Assembly (NCBI RefSeq): GCF_900590755.1
Contig: NZ_UUOC01000004.1
Span: forward strand, 1-64,000
Source of the DNA: Pseudomonas viridiflava
GTDB taxonomy: Bacteria > Pseudomonadota > Gammaproteobacteria > Pseudomonadales > Pseudomonadaceae
Length of the DNA: 64,000 nucleotides
Direction of reading: 5' to 3'
Position 1 is the first letter of the stretch; each line of letters starts with the position of its first letter. The position numbers were made by a program, and so were the translations under genes. The notes under the pieces are model-generated. The model made no database searches and was not told the DNA's origin. It worked only from the letters and a program-made list of their open reading frames with translations. Positions 8,136-16,165 of this stretch are shown here, in pieces.

Positions 8136-9288
8136 AAGATTTCCTTACGTGTTCGACGGTGTTTGAACGCGGCAACGGCGCGCGGCCCATACCCAGTAGC
8201 GCGGGCAGCAGGGTGGCGATCAGGCTCATCAGCATCAGCGCGAAGTACAGCGCCGGGCTTATCAGCTGTTGTTGCAGCAGCAGGTTGAGGAAAACGATTT
8301 CACTCAAGCCGCGAATATTCAGCAGGACACTTTCCCGCCAGCGGCTGGCGCCGGGGAACGACAGCGGCGCCCAGCGCAGGCCCAGCCAGTTGCCGAGCAT
8401 CTTGCTGGCAATTGGCAGCAGAATCAGCGCTGTCAGTTGGCTCCAGCTCAGGCTGTCCATGGCGCTGTGCACATTGATCTGCACGATGCCGAAGGTCAGG
8501 ATCAGGGGGATCGCCAGCCAGGTCTGCAGACGCTTGAACCACTGTGCGCTGATCGGCAGCACCCAGGGTTGTTTCAGGCGCGCCATGCACAGCAGGTAAC
8601 CGATGCCGAGAATCAATGCATTGAGCTTGTAGTGTTCGGCGACCACCAGCAGGGCAAAGAACGTCAGGCTATATATCACGGGCTGGCGCACTCGCACGGC
8701 GCGCAACAGCAATGGCATGCAAGCGCCGAGCAACGGCAGCAACAGGCTGGTCAGATTCAGGCTGCCCTGCGCGATGCCGAACAGGCTCCAGCACGCCAGA
8801 TCGATGAAGATCGCGGTCTGCACCAGTCGCCGGGTCGCCTCGGGGGGATAGTCGATGTGTTGCAGATACAGATACAGCACCGGAATCGCGGTAATGGCGA
8901 ACACCAGCCCCAACGCCAACGAACTGATCCACGGCTGGGCGGGGAAAGCCCACAGTGCGCAGAGAAGTCCGGCCATGAACGGTACGCAGAAACTCGGCAG
9001 AGCGATTTTCAGGCTCTGGCGGTCCATCTTCACGTCGATCACATCGCTGAGAATATGCCCCAAAACCATGGCGAAACTGAGGCCGTACAGGGCTTTCAGC
9101 CAGACCGGCGCAACCAGTTGCGCACCGCTAATTTGCCAATGGGGCTCGATCCAGAACAGCATCAACAGCGGCAGACAAAACGTTGCCAGTAGCAGCTGAC
9201 TGACAATCGGGATCAGGCCCAGATAGCGACCCAGATGAGTCGCCAGCGCAAACATCAGCAAGGCCATCAGCCAGAACAGCAGCGTCAT
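8122..9288 (-). CDS. CPA2-like cation/proton antiporter-type membrane protein
   Basis: 388 aa, almost entirely hydrophobic with roughly 11-12 membrane segments. Two stretches resemble the Kef/CPA2 exchanger core: AITAIPVLYLYL matches the AVTAFPVL-type motif, and NIRGLSEIVFLNLLL matches the NTRGLxELVxLN-type motif. The frame stays open upstream to 9603, but that part is composition-biased and antisense-like. The true start is the ATG at 9288, which overlaps the MMPL stop by one base (TGATG). Inside the operon it may supply proton or ion exchange for export, or may have been adapted for another substrate. There is no TrkA domain. Confidence 0.78.
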   Translation of the reverse strand: MTLLFWLMALLMFALATHLGRYLGLIPIVSQLLLATFCLPLLMLFWIEPHWQISGAQLVAPVWLKALYGLSFAMVLGHILSDVIDVKMDRQSLKIALPSFCVPFMAGLLCALWAFPAQPWISSLALGLVFAITAIPVLYLYLQHIDYPPEATRRLVQTAIFIDLACWSLFGIAQGSLNLTSLLLPLLGACMPLLLRAVRVRQPVIYSLTFFALLVVAEHYKLNALILGIGYLLCMARLKQPWVLPISAQWFKRLQTWLAIPLILTFGIVQINVHSAMDSLSWSQLTALILLPIASKMLGNWLGLRWAPLSFPGASRWRESVLLNIRGLSEIVFLNLLLQQQLISPALYFALMLMSLIATLLPALLGMGRAPLPRSNTVEHVRKSCANN

Positions 9289-11633
9289 CACTGAACAACC
9301 TCGCTTGTAGGCGCAGGTCTGCTGGCGGCCCAGGGCGCGAGCATGAAACTGAACGCCAGCCCCAGGCTCACCGACAAACCGAAGTTGCTGATGGCCGGGG
9401 TGCCCGAAACAGCCAGCAACCCGAACGACAGCCAGGTGGTGACCGCCGCCAGCAGCGTGCCCAGCAGGCTCACGGCGGCGCCGCCGATCTGTTCGCGCAT
9501 CAGGATCGCGTAATCGACACTGATGGCTGTTACCAGCAGCAGGCCGAACAGGCTGAACAGGGTCAACGGCTGCCCGAGCCAACCCAGGCTGGCAAGACTG
9601 CACAAGGCCGCCAGCAACGGCAGCGCGACAATGCGCAGTGCGCCGCCCAATCCGAAAGGCACCACCAACAGCAGCACGATCAATACGCAGGACAGCAGTT
9701 TCAGTTCGGCGGCGCTGATCTGCGTTGCGGCGAACACACTGTTCAGTTGCCCGAGACGATCCACCAATTGCACGCCGGGGAGATCCTGAGCCTGCAACCG
9801 CAGCAAGGCGGGATCATTCAGGCCTTGCAGACTGACCAGTCCCGCGACGCCGTCTTCAGTGTCGCCCAGCCACAGCGTGCGCCATGGCTCGCCCAATGGC
9901 CCGGCCAGCACAGTCGCAATATCCAGTGGTTGCAGCGCTTGCAGTTGCGTCAGTTCCGCCTGCAAGGCAGCAGCCGGTACGCCGACTTCCACCAGGGGTT
10001 GCCATTGATTCGCCAGTTGCCCCAGCGCATCGCGTACTGCTTTTTGATCGGCGGCAGAGGCGACCAATTGGTTCAGAGACAGGTAACCCTGCAATTCTTC
10101 AAGCCCTACCAGTTGGTCGAGACGCTGGCTCAGGGCTGCTTCCCGTTCCAGCAACTGCTGCTGGTCTTTGCCACGTATCAGAAAGAACTGGCTGGTGGGC
10201 TGGAAGCCGGTAATGCGGGCGATGGTGCGGGCTTCGTCAGTGAGGGCGGCCGGAGCCGACACCCACTGGCGGATATCATTTTTGGTGGTCAACTGCCACA
10301 GCCCAGCGGCGCAGAACAACAGCAGCAAGGTCAGCAGGATCGGCGTGCCAATACGCTTGAGCAAGGTTTCGCGCCAGCCCAGCATGCGTTCTGCCAGAGC
10401 CAGCGGCCATTGCGCCGGACGCAGCTCGGTGTTGTTGAGCAAGGCAGGCAGCAGGCAGACGGCGGTGAGATACGCGCCGACCAGCCCGGCAGCGGAGAAC
10501 ACCGCGATTTGTGTCAGCGCCGGGAATGGCGTCCAGGCCAGGGCCAGATAACCAATGCAACTGGTGGCCAGACTCAGGCTCAGACCGGGCAGCGTCAGGC
10601 GCACGGCGGGCCAGCTGCGCCAGGGTTTGAGGGTCCAGCTTTTGGACAGGTAATGCAGCGGGTAATCCACCGCTACGCCAATCAGGCTGGAGCCGAGCAC
10701 CAGTGTCATGACGTGCATGTGACCGAAGAAGGCGACACAGGCAACCGCCCCGAACAGCATGCCGACCAGTACCGGTACAAACGCCAGCAATACCTTCCAG
10801 CGCCGGAATGCCAGTAACAACAGCAGCAGAATGCCCGCTGTGGCCCCGCCGCCTACCCAGGTGATTTCCCGACTGGCCTGGCGTTGACCATCGGCGGCGT
10901 ACAGTAAACCGCTGGCGGCCAGCAGCTGGCCGTTGACCTGCGCGGCCTGTTGCCGAGCAGCGCCGAGCAAGTCTGCGACGTGCAATGGCAGCTGCATGTC
11001 GAACGCATTGCCTTGAGTCCGGGCACGTAGCAGCACCCAGCTTTTGCCATCGGCATCGGCAATCAGTGCGCCACTGCCGATGTCCGGTTGCACCGAGCCG
11101 TGTTTCGGCATGCCGTTCTGAATGCGCCCGGTCAGGCCGAGCCAGTCGTCCTGGCTGGGCACCAGACTGAAACCGGTAAACGGATCGAACAGGCTTTGCA
11201 CGCGCTGCTGAATGAACGCTTGCGGGTCCTGGATCAGTTGGGCTCGATCAGCCGCAGGCAACATCGCCAGGCGGCCTTGCAGCAGTTGTGTACGCAAGGC
11301 GGGCAGATCCGCTTGCAGGTTCCATTGCACCTTTTCGAACAGGCCGCTGGCTTGCCATTGCTCGCCCAGCTTTTTCGCCAGCTCGATGGCCTGTTGCCGA
11401 TCGCTGTGGCCAACCAATACCAGCATTTCGCGGTTCAATGGTTCCTGCATGCGCTGTTCGGCAAGCAGTTCCAGTGGGTCAGGGCTGGTGCCGGGCACCA
11501 GTTCCATCAGGTTGGCGGACAGCGGCGCGCCGTCACGCCATTGCCAGCCTGCCAGGACCAGCACCGCCAACAGGAGGATCAGGAACAGGCGCGGCATCAG
11601 GCGTTCAGTCTGCAAAATCTTTACGCTCCGCAT
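9288..11633 (-). CDS. MMPL/RND-family exporter
   Basis: 781 aa. The topology is that of an RND/MMPL protein: a first membrane helix (LFLILLLAVLVLAGW), a large periplasmic loop, a block of about five helices beginning near residue 255, a second periplasmic loop and a final block of helices. Sterol-sensing/MMPL-like turns such as SLIGVAVDYPLHYLSKSW and TAISVDYAILMREQ carry the Asp-Tyr typical of the family. It probably moves the aryl polyene lipid out of the inner membrane to the LolA-like carrier encoded just upstream. The longest frame starts at 11633, overlapping lolA-like by 29 bases; an ATG at 11597 is a reasonable alternative, and neither has a strong ribosome site. Confidence 0.87.
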   Translation of the reverse strand: MRSVKILQTERLMPRLFLILLLAVLVLAGWQWRDGAPLSANLMELVPGTSPDPLELLAEQRMQEPLNREMLVLVGHSDRQQAIELAKKLGEQWQASGLFEKVQWNLQADLPALRTQLLQGRLAMLPAADRAQLIQDPQAFIQQRVQSLFDPFTGFSLVPSQDDWLGLTGRIQNGMPKHGSVQPDIGSGALIADADGKSWVLLRARTQGNAFDMQLPLHVADLLGAARQQAAQVNGQLLAASGLLYAADGQRQASREITWVGGGATAGILLLLLLAFRRWKVLLAFVPVLVGMLFGAVACVAFFGHMHVMTLVLGSSLIGVAVDYPLHYLSKSWTLKPWRSWPAVRLTLPGLSLSLATSCIGYLALAWTPFPALTQIAVFSAAGLVGAYLTAVCLLPALLNNTELRPAQWPLALAERMLGWRETLLKRIGTPILLTLLLLFCAAGLWQLTTKNDIRQWVSAPAALTDEARTIARITGFQPTSQFFLIRGKDQQQLLEREAALSQRLDQLVGLEELQGYLSLNQLVASAADQKAVRDALGQLANQWQPLVEVGVPAAALQAELTQLQALQPLDIATVLAGPLGEPWRTLWLGDTEDGVAGLVSLQGLNDPALLRLQAQDLPGVQLVDRLGQLNSVFAATQISAAELKLLSCVLIVLLLVVPFGLGGALRIVALPLLAALCSLASLGWLGQPLTLFSLFGLLLVTAISVDYAILMREQIGGAAVSLLGTLLAAVTTWLSFGLLAVSGTPAISNFGLSVSLGLAFSFMLAPWAASRPAPTSEVVQ

Positions 11634-12201
11634 CGCTCAAGGCTGGCACGCTCTGGCTGTCGATCATCTTCAGCAGCGTGCTGTCGCCCTGGGTTTCCAG
11701 CAGTTCGATGCGCTGCACCAATTGGCCGCCCTCAATGTTGATCTGCTTGAACACTTGTTGAAGCATCAGCGAGCGGGGGATCAGGGTCAGTTGCCATTCG
11801 CTGGCGTCGCCCTTGAGCTGCAACTCGAAGTCGCGCTGCAAGCCACTGCTGTCACCCTGTAAGACCGCCAGGAACAGGCGATTCTGTTCGGCTCCCGCGC
11901 TCTTGTTGGGCAGCAGCTGCCAGCCGTTGGCGGCATCACGTCGGGCGATGCCCGCTGCGCTGATGCGGTAATCCTGTTTGATCGGGCTGTTCAACAGCCA
12001 CAGCAGACCGGATTCCCTGGCCAGCACGAAGTGGCCCTTGCTGATCAACGGCTGAGGCAGGGCACGCAGGTGTTTTTCCTGAATGAAATTACCGCGCACC
12101 ACCACCGGTTTGGCCAGCTGCTCGCTGAGCTGTTGCAGGTCGAAGGCGTGGGCGAGGGGGGAGAGGCAGAGCAGGGCCAGCAAGCCCAGAAGTCTTTTCA
12201 A
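11605..12201 (-). CDS. LolA-like outer-membrane carrier protein
   Basis: 198 aa from a proposed TTG start at 12201. This start gives an immediate Sec signal peptide (KRLLGLLALLCLSPLAHA) and a mature protein beginning FDLQQLSEQLAKP, a LolA-like N-terminus with the VVRGNFIQEKHLRALPQPL segment. The frame stays open to 12318, but that extension would translate an intergenic inverted repeat (12213-12300) and would bury the signal peptide, so it is rejected. In APE loci a LolA-type protein is thought to shuttle the lipid across the periplasm. Its neighbours are an MMPL exporter and a thioesterase. Confidence 0.82.
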   Translation of the reverse strand: MKRLLGLLALLCLSPLAHAFDLQQLSEQLAKPVVVRGNFIQEKHLRALPQPLISKGHFVLARESGLLWLLNSPIKQDYRISAAGIARRDAANGWQLLPNKSAGAEQNRLFLAVLQGDSSGLQRDFELQLKGDASEWQLTLIPRSLMLQQVFKQINIEGGQLVQRIELLETQGDSTLLKMIDSQSVPALSDAERKDFAD

Positions 12202-12212
12202 GCGGGAGCCCT

Positions 12213-12300
12213 GTTGGAGCGAGGCTTGCCCGCGAAGAACGATAACGGGGTTTACCTGGCAGACCGAGTTGTTGGGTTCGCGGGCAAGCCTCGCTCCAAC
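12213..12300. repeat. REPIN-type inverted repeat (GTTGGAGCGAGGCTTGCCCG family)
   Basis: GTTGGAGCGAGGCTTGCCCG at the left is matched by its reverse complement CGGGCAAGCCTCGCTCCAAC at the right, about 40 bases apart. It sits inside the aryl polyene operon between the thioesterase and LolA-like genes. The same family recurs at 53349-53479. Confidence 0.75.
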
Positions 12301-12314
12301 GGGATATGTCTGGT

Positions 12315-12740
12315 TCATCCCAACACCCTCTCAACCGCATCGGTAAAGACTTTCGGCGAAGCCAGTTGCATCTCGCGGCTTTCCACACTCACAGCCACCT
12401 GGATCGAGCTGGCGCGGGTCATGCGTTCGCCGGTTTCGGCGTCGCTGATCAGGTAGTTGATCTTCAAACGGTTCTCCCACTCCACCAGACTGGCGCGAAC
12501 TGTCAGGCGTTGGCCGAACACCGCGCCACGTACATAGCGCAGTTGAATGTCGATCACCGGCCAGCCGTAGCCGGATTCGAGCATCTGCGTGTAGTTGTGG
12601 CCGATGTGGTCCAGCAGTGCGCAGCGGGCGACTTCCAGGTATTTGATGTAATGGCCGTGCCAGACGATGTTCATCGAATCGACGTCGAAAAACGGCACCA
12701 GCACCTCGGTATCAACGTGAAGTACGCCTTTACTGCGCAT
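12315..12740 (-). CDS. Acyl-CoA/ACP thioesterase (4-hydroxybenzoyl-CoA thioesterase type)
   Basis: 141-aa hotdog thioesterase. The family signature runs FFDVDSMNIVWHGHYIKYLEVAR near residues 18-40, with the catalytic Asp in DVDSMN and the HGHYxxYxExxR pattern. It may release or proofread acyl chains on the ACPs. The ATG at 12740 lies within the last 11 bases of the ammonia-lyase gene. The longer open frame to 12881 is antisense-like sequence inside that gene and is not used. Confidence 0.85.
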   Translation of the reverse strand: MRSKGVLHVDTEVLVPFFDVDSMNIVWHGHYIKYLEVARCALLDHIGHNYTQMLESGYGWPVIDIQLRYVRGAVFGQRLTVRASLVEWENRLKINYLISDAETGERMTRASSIQVAVSVESREMQLASPKVFTDAVERVLG

Positions 12741-14277
12741 GCAACCTCCAGTGTTGATCAGCGATGCGTTGCAGGCACAGACGCAATTCGCCTTCCAGCG
12801 CCCGGTCTTCGATGACTGGCGGGAAATCCACCGCCAGTTGTTCATGCATGGCGGCCAGTGCTGGCGGCAGCGGACGGGCATCGGCAGCTTTGCTGCGTAG
12901 CCAGACGCCCTGGTTGGCGGCGATCAGCGTAGCGGCGGCGACCTGCTCGGTCAGCTCCAGCACACGAATCGCATCCCGGGCCGCGATGGTGCCCATGCTG
13001 ACCTTGTCCTGGTTGTGGCATTCAGTGGAGCGGGAAAACACGCTGGCTGGCATGGTGTTTTTCAGCGCTTCGGCGGTCCAGGCGCTGGTGCCGATCTGCA
13101 CCGCCTTGAAACCGTGATTGATCATCGCCCGATCAGCCGGGGCACCGGACAGGTTGCTTGGCAGGCCATGGTTGTAACGCTCGTCTACCAACAGGGCGAG
13201 TTGCCGGTCCAGCAGGTCGGCGACGTTGGCCACCAGGGTTTTCAGGCTGTCCATGGCGAACGCGATGTGCCCGCCGTAGAAATGCCCGCCGTGCAACACG
13301 CGCTCGGCTTCGGCGTCGATGATCGGGTTGTCGTTGGCGCTGTTCAGTTCGATTTCGATGAACGAGCGCAGCCAGTTCAGGCTATCCGCCAGAACGCCGA
13401 GCACATGGGGTGCGCAGCGCAGAGAGTAACGATCCTGCAAGCGGTGAAGCGGCGCAGTCGGTGCGTCGATGGCCAGATCCTTGCGCAGCCAGGCGGCGAC
13501 TTGCATCTGCCCTGGATGAGGTTTGGCCGCGAACAGACGCTCGTCGAAATGCTCCGGATTGCCCTGCAACGCGACCACATTCATTGCGGTAATGCGGGTT
13601 GCCAGTTGCAGCAGGTAGTCAGCCCGGGCAAAGGCCAGACAGGCCAAACCGGTCATCACTGCGGTGCCATTCATCAGCGCCAGGGCTTCCTTGGGGCGCA
13701 GCACCAGCGGGTCCCAACCCAGCTCGCGATGCACGTCGCTGGCCTGACGGCGCTCGCCACGGAACATCACTTCACGTTCGCCGGACAACGTCGCGGCCAC
13801 GTAAGACAGCGGCGTCAGATCGCCACTGGCGCCCACCGAGCCTTCTTCCGGAATCAGCGGCAACACGTCTTGCTCAATGAATGCCTGCAAACGCTCCAGC
13901 AGTTCGATGCGCACCCCGGAAACCCCGTGGCACAGCGACTGCAAACGGGCGGCGAGCACGGCGCGGGTGGCCTGGGCATCCAGCAACTTGCCCAGACCGC
14001 AGCCGTGGAAGGTATACAAATGACGAGGCAAGGCTTCGACATGTTGCAGCGGGACGGCCACCACGCAGGAATCGCCATAACCCGTGGTGACGCCGTAAAT
14101 CACGCCTTCCTTGTCCAGCAGCGAATCAAGAAACTGCGCGCCCTTGGCAATACGCTGGCGGTAGGCGCTGTCGCTTTGCAGAACAGTGGGGACCTGGCGA
14201 TTGGCCAAGGCCAGTACGTCTTCGATCTGCAACGCGCGCTCGCCGAAAGTAACCGGCTCAGGAACTTGATTCGTCAT
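12730..14277 (-). CDS. Aromatic amino acid ammonia-lyase (HAL/TAL/PAL family, MIO)
   Basis: 515 aa. The MIO prosthetic group should form from A150-S151-G152 in GSVGASGDLTPLSYV, and the catalytic Tyr is Y61 in YGVTTGYG. By hand alignment the substrate-selector dyad is F90-H91 (YTFHGCG), unlike the S-H of histidine lyases, the H-L of bacterial tyrosine lyases or the F-L of phenylalanine lyases. In this pathway the likely role is removal of ammonia from Tyr or Phe to give a cinnamate-type starter; the exact substrate is uncertain. Start at ATG 14277, overlapping the acyltransferase stop by 20 bases. No histidine utilisation genes are nearby. Confidence 0.87.
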   Translation of the reverse strand: MTNQVPEPVTFGERALQIEDVLALANRQVPTVLQSDSAYRQRIAKGAQFLDSLLDKEGVIYGVTTGYGDSCVVAVPLQHVEALPRHLYTFHGCGLGKLLDAQATRAVLAARLQSLCHGVSGVRIELLERLQAFIEQDVLPLIPEEGSVGASGDLTPLSYVAATLSGEREVMFRGERRQASDVHRELGWDPLVLRPKEALALMNGTAVMTGLACLAFARADYLLQLATRITAMNVVALQGNPEHFDERLFAAKPHPGQMQVAAWLRKDLAIDAPTAPLHRLQDRYSLRCAPHVLGVLADSLNWLRSFIEIELNSANDNPIIDAEAERVLHGGHFYGGHIAFAMDSLKTLVANVADLLDRQLALLVDERYNHGLPSNLSGAPADRAMINHGFKAVQIGTSAWTAEALKNTMPASVFSRSTECHNQDKVSMGTIAARDAIRVLELTEQVAAATLIAANQGVWLRSKAADARPLPPALAAMHEQLAVDFPPVIEDRALEGELRLCLQRIADQHWRLHAQ

Positions 14278-15190
14278 CGGACTTCCAGAATGGGTAGAAA
14301 TTGAACCACTGCTGCGGAGCTTGCAGGCAGTAGTGGCCGAGGCGGTCGGCGTAGCGCTGGGCGCAGTGGGCAATGACTTGTTGGCGATCACTGCGACGCC
14401 ATTCGATGGCGTCGGCGAAGGGTTCCAGCGTCACTTGATAACCGCTTGGGCGTTTGAGGCAGAAAAGCAGATTGATCGGACATTTCAGCAGTCCGGCCAG
14501 CAACCATGGGCCTTGGGGGAAAGCAGCCTTGGCGCCGAGGAAATCGACCCGCGCATTGCGTCCGCCGTGCAACGCCACGCGATCACCGGCGATGGCCAGC
14601 CACTCGCCATCGTCCAGACGCTGGCTCAGTTGCAGCATGACCGCCGGATCCAGCTCGCTGACCTGAATCAGCCGCAGATTGGTCGCACCCGCTTCGCCCA
14701 GCAAACGGTTGAAGCGTTCGGCGTGCTTGGTGTGGACTAGCACGTTCATGGTGACTTTTTCACCGAGTTCGGCCAGGGCGCGACAGACTTCCAGATTGCC
14801 CAGGTGCGCGCCAACCAGCATCTGCCCACGCTCGCCGCGCAGTTGTTTGCGCAGCAGAGCCGGGTCGACGATTTCAATCTGCTCCAGGCGCAGCTTGCCG
14901 TTCCACACGTCGAGCTTGTCCAGAAGCGAATCAGCGAAGGCCATGAATTGGCCGAACACGCTTTTATGGGTGGGCATCAGATCTGGCTGGGCATTGGTCT
15001 CGGACAAACGCCGTTGATATTCCCAGGCACTTTTGCGGGCGCTGCGACCAAAGAGAAAGAAATACAGCACGATGCCATGCAGCACTGGGCTCAGCACCCG
15101 CCGCCCCAGATGGCGCACGCCCCAGGCGGTGAGCTTCATTAGCAGGAAACTACCGCGCTCCTCATGTTTGGCCCAGTGTTTATCGCTCAT
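14258..15190 (-). CDS. LpxL/HtrB-like lysophospholipid acyltransferase
   Basis: 310 aa. The N-terminal membrane helix region (GIVLYFFLFGR) is followed by the acyltransferase motif HLGNLE (HX4E), as in LpxL/HtrB and related enzymes, and a conserved VNFLxxxAAFPxGP-like stretch (DFLGAKAAFPQGPWLLA). In APE clusters this class probably acylates the carrier sugar or lipid that anchors the polyene. The ATG at 15190 has a GGGGAG ribosome site just upstream; the frame is open to 15247 through repeat sequence. It follows a 115-base gap containing an inverted repeat. Confidence 0.85.
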   Translation of the reverse strand: MSDKHWAKHEERGSFLLMKLTAWGVRHLGRRVLSPVLHGIVLYFFLFGRSARKSAWEYQRRLSETNAQPDLMPTHKSVFGQFMAFADSLLDKLDVWNGKLRLEQIEIVDPALLRKQLRGERGQMLVGAHLGNLEVCRALAELGEKVTMNVLVHTKHAERFNRLLGEAGATNLRLIQVSELDPAVMLQLSQRLDDGEWLAIAGDRVALHGGRNARVDFLGAKAAFPQGPWLLAGLLKCPINLLFCLKRPSGYQVTLEPFADAIEWRRSDRQQVIAHCAQRYADRLGHYCLQAPQQWFNFYPFWKSDDESSS

Positions 15191-15204
15191 CGCCCACTCC
15201 CCAT

Positions 15205-15294
15205 GTAGGAGCGAACTTGTTCGCGAGAGCTTCCGTACATTCGACAAATCCTCGGCGTCTGGTAGAGGGTCCTCGCGAACAAGTTCGCTCCTAC
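15205..15294. repeat. REPIN-type inverted repeat (GTAGGAGCGAACTTGTTCGC family)
   Basis: GTAGGAGCGAACTTGTTCGC at the left and GCGAACAAGTTCGCTCCTAC at the right form two facing hairpins about 45 bases apart. It lies between the glycosyltransferase and acyltransferase genes, within the operon. It is the only clear copy of this family in the window. Confidence 0.75.
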
Positions 15295-15305
15295 AGATAA
15301 ACCGA

Positions 15306-16040
15306 TCATGGCAACCACCGCCGCCAAAGGATCAACGGCCAGCGCGCCAGCATGCCGAAAAACAGCTTGGTGTGCATTTTCGAGATCAGGGCGTTGTCGT
15401 GGAACAGTCTGAAGTGCGACAGGCCATCCTGCGGGTAATGCACTTTGGTCGGCAGCCAGTGCATGGGCTGATTGCGCCAGGATAGGCGCACCAGGATTTC
15501 CGAATCGAAATCCATGCGCTTGCCAATTTGCACGCCGTCGATCAAATGCAGGACCGGAGCCAGTGGATAAACCCGGAAGCCACACATGGAGTCCTTGATC
15601 TGCAGCGACAGGCTGTTGACCCAGACCCAGAAGTGGGTGAGGTACCGGGCATACAAACGGCCTTTCGGCACGCTGGCGTCGTATTGCGGGTAGCCGCAGA
15701 TCAGGGCGTCGGGCTGCTGGCGTGAGGTATCGATAAACAAACCCAGGTCCGCCAGATCATGCTGGCCATCGGCATCCACTTGCAGGGCATGGCTGAAGCC
15801 CAGACGATAGGCCTCCCGAAAGCCTGCCATCACCGCGCCGCCTTTACCTTGGTTGACGGGCAAGGTCACCAGATAGACTTCATCCGCCTCGGCCAATTGC
15901 CGCAGCACCGCCGCGCACGCCAGGCTGCTGGCGTCGTCCACCAGCACGCAAGGCAAACCCGCGGCGCGCACGGCTTGAACCACAGCAGGCACGGCTAATT
16001 CATGATCGAACACCGGGATGATTGCGCAGGGGTTATGCAT
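15306..16040 (-). CDS. Family 2 glycosyltransferase
   Basis: 244 aa, GT-A fold. The N-terminus is CAIIPVFDHELAVP, the nucleotide-binding part LVDDASS is followed by NQGKGGAVMAGFREA, and the metal-binding motif is DADGQHD. The C-terminal segment KMHTKLFFGMLARWPLILWRRWL is hydrophobic and basic and may associate with the membrane. It resembles the dolichol-phosphate-mannose synthase-like subfamily. It probably transfers a sugar to the lipid part that carries the polyene. Confidence 0.87.
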   Translation of the reverse strand: MHNPCAIIPVFDHELAVPAVVQAVRAAGLPCVLVDDASSLACAAVLRQLAEADEVYLVTLPVNQGKGGAVMAGFREAYRLGFSHALQVDADGQHDLADLGLFIDTSRQQPDALICGYPQYDASVPKGRLYARYLTHFWVWVNSLSLQIKDSMCGFRVYPLAPVLHLIDGVQIGKRMDFDSEILVRLSWRNQPMHWLPTKVHYPQDGLSHFRLFHDNALISKMHTKLFFGMLARWPLILWRRWLP

Positions 16041-16070
16041 GGCCGCACCTCAGCATTGGAATGCGGTTCC

Positions 16071-16146
16071 TGTAGGAGCTGCCGAAGGCTGCGAAGGCGG
16101 TGTGAATGACACTCCGAGGTTCGCAGCCTGCGGCAGCTCCTACAGG
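16071..16146. repeat. REPIN-type inverted repeat (TGTAGGAGCTGCCG family)
   Basis: TGTAGGAGCTGCCGAAGGCT and its reverse complement ending CGGCAGCTCCTACA face each other about 30 bases apart. It lies between the fused ligase and glycosyltransferase genes. This is the commonest repeat family in the window together with GTGGGACCGGC. Confidence 0.75.
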
Positions 16147-16165
16147 TGCGTTGGTGTGCTTGAAA

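Noticed and set aside
9289..9603. Upstream extension of the antiporter gene
   Set aside because: Residues are Arg/Gly/His-rich without membrane character; ATG at 9288 with TGATG coupling is better.
12730..14277. Histidine ammonia-lyase hutH
   Set aside because: Selector residues and the polyene operon context argue against a histidine-utilisation role; no other hut genes are present.
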